Source: Paracoccaceae bacterium
GTDB taxonomy: Bacteria > Pseudomonadota > Alphaproteobacteria > Rhodobacterales > Rhodobacteraceae
Length of the DNA: 10,111 bases
NCBI GenBank assembly: GCA_027030435.1
Contig: JALVEX010000250.1
Location: 1-10,111, forward strand
Direction of reading: 5' to 3'
Part shown: piece after piece, positions 5,818 through 10,111 of the stretch
Position numbering within the stretch: the first letter of the stretch is position 1
Layout of the letters: each line of letters opens with the position of its first letter
Program-made: the position numbers and the translations under genes
Notes under the pieces: model-generated
What the model saw: the letters and a program-made list of their open reading frames with translations, nothing else
The model's database searches: none
What the model was told of the DNA's origin: nothing

Positions 5818-6522
5818 ATGCGCGCGCCGCTCAGCATCATAATTCCAACGCTCGAGGCCGAAGCCACGCTTCCGGCCGCGCTCGGCTCTCTTGTCGAGGG
5901 GCTGGAGGCGGGGATCCTGCGCGAGGTGATCGTGAGCGATGGCGGCTCGCGCGATGGCACATGCGAGATCGCCGAGGCGGCGGGCTGCGAGGTGATCCGC
6001 GGCGCGCCGGGGCGGGGCGGGCAGCTGCGGCGCGGCGCGGCGGCGGCGGGGGGCGAATGGCTGCTGTTCCTCCATGCCGATTCGCGCCTCCGGCCGGGAT
6101 GGTGCCGGGCGGTGCAGGCGCATATGAAAGGCCATCCCGAAAGCGCCGGCTGGTTCGCGCTGCGCTTCGATACGCCCGGGTTCATGCCCCGTTTCGTGGC
6201 CGGCTGGGCCAATCTGCGCGCCCGGACCCTCGGCCTGCCCTGGGGCGATCAGGGGCTCCTGATCCCGCGCGCGCTCCATGATGAAGTGGGCGGCTACCGC
6301 GACATTCCGCTGATGGAGGATGTGGAAATGGCGCGCGCGCTCTCGCGCCGCCTCCGCCTCCGCCCGCTCGGGGCTATCTGCGAAACCAGCGCCCGAAGAT
6401 ATCGCCAAGAAGGCTGGCTGGCCCGCGGCGCCCGGAATCACTGGCTGCTGCTGCGCCATTTCTGTGGCGCCGACCCATCTTCTCTGCAGCGATCCTATCG
6501 GCCGAAGGGCCCTCGCTCCTGA
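5818..6522 (+). CDS. TIGR04283-type family 2 glycosyltransferase
   Basis: A 234-residue GT-A transferase of the compact type named TIGR04283 (transferase 2, rSAM/selenodomain-associated; some databases call it arsenosugar biosynthesis glycosyltransferase). Motifs are LSIIIPTLEAEATL (residues 5-18), VSDGGSRDGT (39-48), GRGGQLRRGA (65-74), the metal-site LHADS (85-89), WGDQGL (142-147) and LMEDVE (165-170). The GRGGQ and WGDQG blocks set it apart from general GT2 enzymes. The biological substrate is not settled and the arsenosugar name should not be taken as proof. The ATG at 5818 starts where the conserved domain does and has GGAG 9 bases upstream; an in-frame ATG at 5776 would add 14 residues. 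The 3' end overlaps the ABC exporter gene by 149 bp on the other strand, and its conserved C-terminal 'RRYRQEGWLARGARNHWLLLRHFCGADP' region lies within that overlap. The companion gene TIGR04282 is not in this window. Confidence 0.88.
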   Translation: MRAPLSIIIPTLEAEATLPAALGSLVEGLEAGILREVIVSDGGSRDGTCEIAEAAGCEVIRGAPGRGGQLRRGAAAAGGEWLLFLHADSRLRPGWCRAVQAHMKGHPESAGWFALRFDTPGFMPRFVAGWANLRARTLGLPWGDQGLLIPRALHDEVGGYRDIPLMEDVEMARALSRRLRLRPLGAICETSARRYRQEGWLARGARNHWLLLRHFCGADPSSLQRSYRPKGPRS

Positions 6523-8266
6523 ACTGGAGCGCATGAAGCCGCGCATAGAGCCCGCCGCGCGCCAGAAGCTCCTCATGGGTGCCTTCGTCCACCACCCGGC
6601 CCTTGTCCATCACGATGATGCGGTCGGCGTTCCGGATGGTGGAGAGGCGGTGCGCGATCACCAGCGTCGTGCGCCCCTCGCTCAGGCGATCGAGCGCCTT
6701 CTGCACGAGGGCCTCGGATTGCGCATCAAGCGCGGAGGTGGCCTCGTCAAGCAGCAGGATCGGCGCATCATGGAGAAGCGCGCGCGCGATCGCCACCCGC
6801 TGGCGCTGGCCGCCCGAAAGGCTGGAGCCCCGCGGCCCCGCCGGCGCATCGAGCCCGCCCGGAAGCTGATCGAGGAAATCGCTCACATGGGCAGCGTCGA
6901 GCACTTCGCGAAGCCGCTCTTCGGGGATGTCGCTGCGCCCAAGGAGGATGTTTTCGCGGATGGTTTCGTCAAACAGCGCCGCATCCTGGGTGACGACGGA
7001 AAACATCCCCCGCAGGGTGGCGAGATCCATGTCGCGGATAGGCACGCCGCCGATCCTGATCTCGCCACCCTGCGGCTCGACAAGCCTTGTCAGCACATGA
7101 AAGACGGTGCTCTTCCCCGCTCCCGAAGCGCCCACGAGCGCGGTGGTGCGGCCGTCTTCCGCCCTGAGGCTGAGCCCGCGCAGCACAGGCAGATCCTCAT
7201 AGGCGAAATGCACATCGTCGAATTCGAGATCATGGCGTTCGGGCTGCGGGGCGGGGCGCGCCGGGGAAAGGATCGTGGGCTCTTCATCCATCAGCTGATA
7301 GAGGCGCTCGAGCGATGCGGCCGCCGTCTGCCAGATGCCGGCCACCGCGCCGAGGCGGCGCAGGGGCTGGAAGGCGAGCGTCATGGCGGTGAAGAAGCTC
7401 ATGAAATCGCCCACCGTCTTTTCGCCCGAGAGAATATCCTGCCCGCCGAGCACCAGCACGCCGAAGAAGCCGAGCCCGGTGACGATATCGATCATCGCCG
7501 GCATCAGCGCCTGGCTGCCCGCCATCTTCACCTGCGCCTTCACGATGCGGTCGATCGTGCCTCTGAAGCGGGCCTGCTGGTATTCCTCGAGGCGGTTGAG
7601 CTTGATCGGGTTGATGCCGTGGAAGATCTCGTCGAGCCTGGTGGAAAGCAGTGCGGCCTGCTGGCGCAGGTGGCGGGTCTTGCGGCGGATATAGCGCTGG
7701 ATCAGCACCGTGGGCAGGATCAGAAGCGGCGCGCCGATGAGGGCGAACAAGGTCCATTTCCAGTCGATCGAAATGGCAACGGCAAAGAGCGAGATCAGCG
7801 CCACGATATCGCGCCCGACCCCGGTGATGAACACCTGCCACACCCCCTGCACGGCCTTCGTATCGCCCTGGATACGCTCGATCAGGGCGCCGGGCGGGTT
7901 CTTCTGGAAGAAGGCGCTGTCGAGCGTGAGGAGATGGGCGAGGATGCCGCGCTGCATGTCCGTCGCGGTGGTGACGGCAACGCGGGTCATGATCACGCGC
8001 TGGGCCACGGAGGTGAAAGCGCGCAGCAGGAAGAGGCCGAAGATCGCGCCGCCCACCCACCAGAGCGCGGCTTCGTCATGGCCCACGAACACCTGATCGA
8101 ACATCGGCTTCAGGAGGTAGCTCAAAACCCCGAGCGAGCCCCCCTCGATCACCATCAGCACCAGCGCGATCAGCATCCAGCCGGTATGGCGGCGCAGGTA
8201 ATCGCGCCACAGACGCCCCATCAGGCGATCCGAGCGGTATCGGTTGGGGCTGGGTTTCCCGTTCAC
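6374..8266 (-). CDS. MsbA-like ABC exporter, fused permease and ATPase
   Basis: A 630-residue half-transporter that should work as a homodimer in the inner membrane, exporting a lipid or other hydrophobic substrate by ATP hydrolysis. The N-terminal half holds about six membrane helices (roughly residues 28-310). The ATPase domain has Walker A GASGAGKST (379-387), Q-loop Q427, signature LSGGQ (483-487), Walker B ILLLDE ending D507-E508, and the H-loop H539 in IAHRLS. All catalytic positions are intact. Helix layout and length fit MsbA/lipid A exporters, but the substrate is unproven. The GTG at 8266 is preferred because AGGAG lies about 10 bases upstream; an ATG at 8221 gives 615 residues and has only a weak GGA. 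The frame stays open to 8431, but the extra N-terminus is not protein-like. The recognisable domain ends at LHALQF (about residue 582); the last 48 residues are encoded antisense to the glycosyltransferase gene. It is divergent from the class V aminotransferase. Confidence 0.93.
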   Translation of the reverse strand: MNGKPSPNRYRSDRLMGRLWRDYLRRHTGWMLIALVLMVIEGGSLGVLSYLLKPMFDQVFVGHDEAALWWVGGAIFGLFLLRAFTSVAQRVIMTRVAVTTATDMQRGILAHLLTLDSAFFQKNPPGALIERIQGDTKAVQGVWQVFITGVGRDIVALISLFAVAISIDWKWTLFALIGAPLLILPTVLIQRYIRRKTRHLRQQAALLSTRLDEIFHGINPIKLNRLEEYQQARFRGTIDRIVKAQVKMAGSQALMPAMIDIVTGLGFFGVLVLGGQDILSGEKTVGDFMSFFTAMTLAFQPLRRLGAVAGIWQTAAASLERLYQLMDEEPTILSPARPAPQPERHDLEFDDVHFAYEDLPVLRGLSLRAEDGRTTALVGASGAGKSTVFHVLTRLVEPQGGEIRIGGVPIRDMDLATLRGMFSVVTQDAALFDETIRENILLGRSDIPEERLREVLDAAHVSDFLDQLPGGLDAPAGPRGSSLSGGQRQRVAIARALLHDAPILLLDEATSALDAQSEALVQKALDRLSEGRTTLVIAHRLSTIRNADRIIVMDKGRVVDEGTHEELLARGGLYARLHALQFRSEGPSADRIAAEKMGRRHRNGAAAASDSGRRGPASLLGDIFGRWFRR

Positions 8267-8316
8267 CTCGGCCTGGCTCCTCTTGCCCGGGATCTGCCCG
8301 GTTTCGCTGGTATGCG

Positions 8317-8344
8317 GTCTATCCTCTGGAGAGGGGGGGCGCAA
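8317..8344 (-). promoter_or_regulatory. Possible promoter of the ABC exporter
   Basis: Reading the minus strand, TTGCGC (8344-8339), a 16-base spacer and ATAGAC (8322-8317) make a plausible sigma-70-like promoter about 50 bases upstream of the GTG start. Each box matches the consensus only partly. A run of seven C residues lies within and next to the -35/spacer. No experimental support; other start points in the divergent gap are possible. Confidence 0.22.
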
Positions 8345-8369
8345 GCCGGGGCGGGGCAGCGCTGCGCGA

Positions 8370-8398
8370 TTGACGCCGCGCCACAAGCCCCCTAAGCC
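8370..8398 (+). promoter_or_regulatory. Possible promoter of the class V aminotransferase
   Basis: TTGACG (8370-8375) matches the -35 consensus at five of six bases. A CTAAGC or TAAGCC lies 16 or 17 bases later (8392-8398) as a weak -10. The predicted transcript would start around 8405 and give a short leader that includes the AAGAGG ribosome binding site 6 bases before the ATG at 8430. The strong -35 and good spacing make this the best promoter candidate in the window. Confidence 0.38.
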
Positions 8399-8429
8399 GG
8401 CAGGGACCGCCAGAGAAAAGAGGCTTCCC

Positions 8430-9629
8430 ATGAGTCTTGCCCACGGACGCCATTACCTCGCCATTCCCGGCCCCTCGGTGATCCCGGATCGCGTGCTGGC
8501 CGCCATGCACCGGCCGGCGCCCAATATCTATACCGGCGAGATCGTGGAGATCGTGGCGAGCCTGATCGGTGATCTGCGCGCCCTTGCCCGCACCAGCCAC
8601 AACGCGGCGATCTACATCGCCAACGGCCACGGCGCCTGGGAAGCGGCGCTTGCCAATCCGCTGGCGCGCGGCGATCGGGTGCTGGTGCTGGCCTCCGGAA
8701 TCTTCGGCCACGGCTGGGCGGAGATCGGCCGCAGGCTCGGGCTTGTGGTGGAGGTGATCGATTTCGGCAAGCGTGGGCCGATCGATCCCGCCCGCCTCGC
8801 GGCCGCTCTCGAGGATGACAAGGCCCATGAGATCCGCGCCGTATTGGCGGTGCATGTGGATACCGCCACCGGGGTGCGCAACGATATCCCCGCCCTGCGC
8901 CGGGTGCTCGACGAGGCCGGCCACCCGGCACTTCTCATGGTCGATTGCATCGCCTCGCTCGGCTGCGAGCGTTTCGAGATGGATCGATGGGGCGTCGATG
9001 TGATGGTGGCGGCGAGCCAGAAGGGGATGATGTGCCCGCCGGGCCTTGGCTTCGTGTTCTTCAATGAAAAAGCCGCCGGGGCGCACGAGGCGCGGGGGGA
9101 TCCGAGCGCCTACTGGGATTGGGCGCCGCGCAGCGCCCCGCAGGATTTCTACCAGCATTTCGCCGGCACCGCCCCCACCCATCACCTCTACGCCCTGCGC
9201 GAGGCGCTGACCATGCTTCTCCACGAGGAGGGGCTGGAAAACGCCTGGGCGCGCCATGAGAAGCTCGCCCGCGCCATCTGGGCGGCCTGCGAGGGCTGGG
9301 GCGCGGGCGGCCCGCTCGAGATCAACATCCCCGATCCCGCCCACCGCAGCCATGCCGTAACCACCCTGCGCCTCACCGCGCCCGACGGCACCGCGCTGCG
9401 CGATTGGCTCACCGAGCGCGCCGGGGTGACGCTCGGTATCGGCCTTGGCATGGCGCCCCCCGGCGATCCCGCATGGCACGGGTTCTTCAGGATCGGCCAC
9501 ATGGGCCATGTGAACGCGCATATGGTGATGGGTGTGCTCGGCACCATCGAGGCCGGGCTGAAGGCGCTCTCCATTCCCCACGGCCCCGGGGCGCTCGAAG
9601 CCGCGGCCGGTGAAATCGCCCGGGCCTGA
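8430..9629 (+). CDS. Class V PLP aminotransferase (serine/alanine-glyoxylate type)
   Basis: A 399-residue cytoplasmic pyridoxal-phosphate enzyme of fold type I, class V. It resembles alanine-glyoxylate and serine-glyoxylate aminotransferases, which move an amino group to glyoxylate in C2 and serine metabolism. The N-terminus 'LAIPGPSVIP' (10-19) is typical. The cofactor site is visible: glycine-rich 'NGHGAWEAAL' (65-74), 'HVDTATGVRND' (142-152), the PLP-binding aspartate D172 in VDCIASLG, and the Schiff-base lysine K198 in ASQKGMM (195-201). 'FAGTAPTHHLYALREAL' supplies the family's Gly-Thr phosphate contact. 'FFRIGHMGH' near the C-terminus carries the arginine usually used to bind the substrate carboxylate. 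The ATG at 8430 has AAGAGG 6 bases upstream. Related enzymes act on other substrates such as phosphonates or purine-derived amines, so the exact substrate is inferred. It appears to be a single-gene unit. Confidence 0.92.
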   Translation: MSLAHGRHYLAIPGPSVIPDRVLAAMHRPAPNIYTGEIVEIVASLIGDLRALARTSHNAAIYIANGHGAWEAALANPLARGDRVLVLASGIFGHGWAEIGRRLGLVVEVIDFGKRGPIDPARLAAALEDDKAHEIRAVLAVHVDTATGVRNDIPALRRVLDEAGHPALLMVDCIASLGCERFEMDRWGVDVMVAASQKGMMCPPGLGFVFFNEKAAGAHEARGDPSAYWDWAPRSAPQDFYQHFAGTAPTHHLYALREALTMLLHEEGLENAWARHEKLARAIWAACEGWGAGGPLEINIPDPAHRSHAVTTLRLTAPDGTALRDWLTERAGVTLGIGLGMAPPGDPAWHGFFRIGHMGHVNAHMVMGVLGTIEAGLKALSIPHGPGALEAAAGEIARA

Positions 9630-9638
9630 TCCCGCTCC

Positions 9639-9668
9639 CTTCATCTTGGCCGAAATACTCCGGGGTGA
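9639..9668. repeat. Candidate dispersed intergenic motif of Rhodobacterales
   Basis: The spacer between two convergent genes contains CTTCATCTTGGC (9639-9650) closely followed by GAAATACTCCGGGG (9652-9665). From memory, very similar strings occur after many genes in Rhodobacter- and Roseobacter-type genomes, so this may be a copy of a dispersed non-coding element or a shared 3'-end signal. Only one copy is visible here, so repetition is not shown by this window. Confidence 0.35.
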
Positions 9669-9669
9669 A

Positions 9670-9702
9670 TTGCCCGGCACGGGCAAGAGGGGCAGCGCCC
9701 CT
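9670..9702. terminator. Two adjacent small hairpins between convergent genes
   Basis: TTGCCC (9670-9675) and GGGCAA (9681-9686) form a perfect 6 bp stem with a 5-base loop. Immediately after, AGGGGC (9688-9693) and GCCCCT (9697-9702) form a perfect 6 bp stem with a 3-base loop; this second hairpin overlaps the stop codon of the right-hand aminotransferase. Their place between converging genes suggests transcription termination in one or both directions. Neither has the T-run of a standard intrinsic terminator, so the call is tentative. Confidence 0.35.
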
Positions 9703-10111
9703 ACCGCGCCTTCGCCGCCGCCAGCGCATCCGGCAGAGCCGCAGCAAATGCCGCCATGGCCTCCTCCGGCCCGCAGCTTACCCTTATGCAGCGATCCTGT
9801 GGCGCTTCGAAGGGCATCCGCACGAACACCCCGCGCGCGCCCAGTTCTTCCACGACGGCGCGGGCGAAAGCCCCGTCCGCCCCGCAATCGATCGCCACGA
9901 AATTGGTCGCCGAGGGCAGGGGGGTGAGGCCGTTAGCCCGCCCGATCTCCCCGATCCGCGCACGCGCGCCGGCCACATCGCCGATTACCTTCGCAAGCCA
10001 GCCCTGATCGCCAAGCGCCGCCAGCGCGCCGGCCTGGGAGATGCGGCTCATCCCGAAATGATTGCGCACCCGATCGAAGGCCGCGATCACCGCCTCTGCG
10101 CCGATCGCGTA
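9701..10111 (-). CDS. HisC-like PLP aminotransferase, C-terminal part only
   Basis: The last 136 codons of a class I/II (fold type I) aminotransferase, running off the right edge. The visible part begins 'YAIGAEAVIAAFDRVRNHFGMSRISQAGALAAL', the stretch that follows the PLP lysine region in histidinol-phosphate-aminotransferase-like proteins. It continues with the C-terminal domain: 'LPSATNFVAID' and 'GVFVRMPFEAPQDRCIRVSCGPEEAMAAFAAALP'. The 'IRVSCG' arginine is the usual binding residue for the substrate phosphate or carboxylate. The Schiff-base lysine and N-terminal half lie outside the window, so activity cannot be checked. The stop is TAG at 9701-9703. Many such genes are annotated hisC, but related enzymes use aromatic or other amino acids, so no symbol is given. 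It converges on the class V aminotransferase with a 71 bp spacer. Confidence 0.85.
   Translation of the reverse strand, partial: YAIGAEAVIAAFDRVRNHFGMSRISQAGALAALGDQGWLAKVIGDVAGARARIGEIGRANGLTPLPSATNFVAIDCGADGAFARAVVEELGARGVFVRMPFEAPQDRCIRVSCGPEEAMAAFAAALPDALAAAKAR

Noticed and set aside
6320..8395. A 691-codon plus-strand open frame opposite the ABC exporter
   Set aside because: It is antisense to a gene with all ABC motifs intact, its translation is His/Arg/Ala/Glu-rich without any domain, and long antisense frames are normal in GC-rich DNA.
8267..8431. Longer N-terminus for the ABC exporter starting at 8431
   Set aside because: The extra residues are Pro/Arg-rich without family likeness, would overlap the start of the divergent aminotransferase, and a good ribosome binding site precedes the GTG at 8266.
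8319..9887. A 522-codon minus-strand open frame opposite the class V aminotransferase
   Set aside because: It is the mirror of a well-supported gene, rich in Gly/Arg/His/Ala, and spans into the partial HisC-like gene. No family features are visible.
1..10111. CRISPR arrays, tRNA/rRNA genes, insertion sequences, phage or toxin-antitoxin modules
   Set aside because: I found no regularly spaced repeats, no cloverleaf-like sequence, no transposase or integrase motif and no small two-gene module with supporting features.

Overview
The window is GC-rich double-stranded bacterial DNA, tightly packed with genes on both strands. Several proteins suggest an alphaproteobacterium, probably of the Rhodobacterales: the class V aminotransferase with its 'LAIPGPSVIP' start, the YgfZ folate-binding protein, the DUF3047 secreted protein and the TIGR04283-type glycosyltransferase. 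The order is inferred from recalled family resemblance; no search was run.

Left part (1-3416) is a surface-polysaccharide block. On the minus strand, a family 2 glycosyltransferase (270-1262) is translationally coupled through a TTGA stop/start overlap to the N-terminus of a multi-pass membrane protein that looks like an oligosaccharide flippase and runs off the left edge. Divergent from the glycosyltransferase is a CE4 polysaccharide deacetylase (1373-2371). It converges on, and overlaps by 17 bp, an RmlB-type NDP-sugar 4,6-dehydratase (2355-3416, minus). Together these cover sugar-nucleotide synthesis, sugar transfer, deacetylation and lipid-linked export, which fits assembly of an exopolysaccharide, capsule or O-antigen.

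Middle part (3417-5711): a strikingly AT-rich gap of about 360 bp carries a palindrome, a hairpin and an ambiguous 67-codon open frame. It is followed by a short HPF/RaiA ribosome-associated protein (plus), a DUF3047 protein with a signal peptide (minus) and YgfZ (minus).

Right part (5712-10111): a second glycosyltransferase of the TIGR04283 type (plus) converges on an MsbA-like ABC exporter (minus). Their coding regions overlap by 149 bp, and the recognisable ABC domain ends exactly where the glycosyltransferase ends, so the last 48 residues of the exporter are encoded wholly antisense to the glycosyltransferase. Divergent from the exporter is a class V PLP aminotransferase of the serine/alanine-glyoxylate type. 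It is followed by a convergent intergenic spacer with a Rhodobacterales-looking motif and two small hairpins, then the C-terminal part of a HisC-like aminotransferase that runs off the right edge.

I see no rRNA, tRNA, CRISPR array, insertion sequence or phage gene. The window looks mostly like ordinary chromosomal genes with one polysaccharide block. I did not find a convincing new multi-gene system. The best leads are the antisense-encoded ABC tail, the AT-rich island and the repeats in the divergent promoter of the polysaccharide genes.
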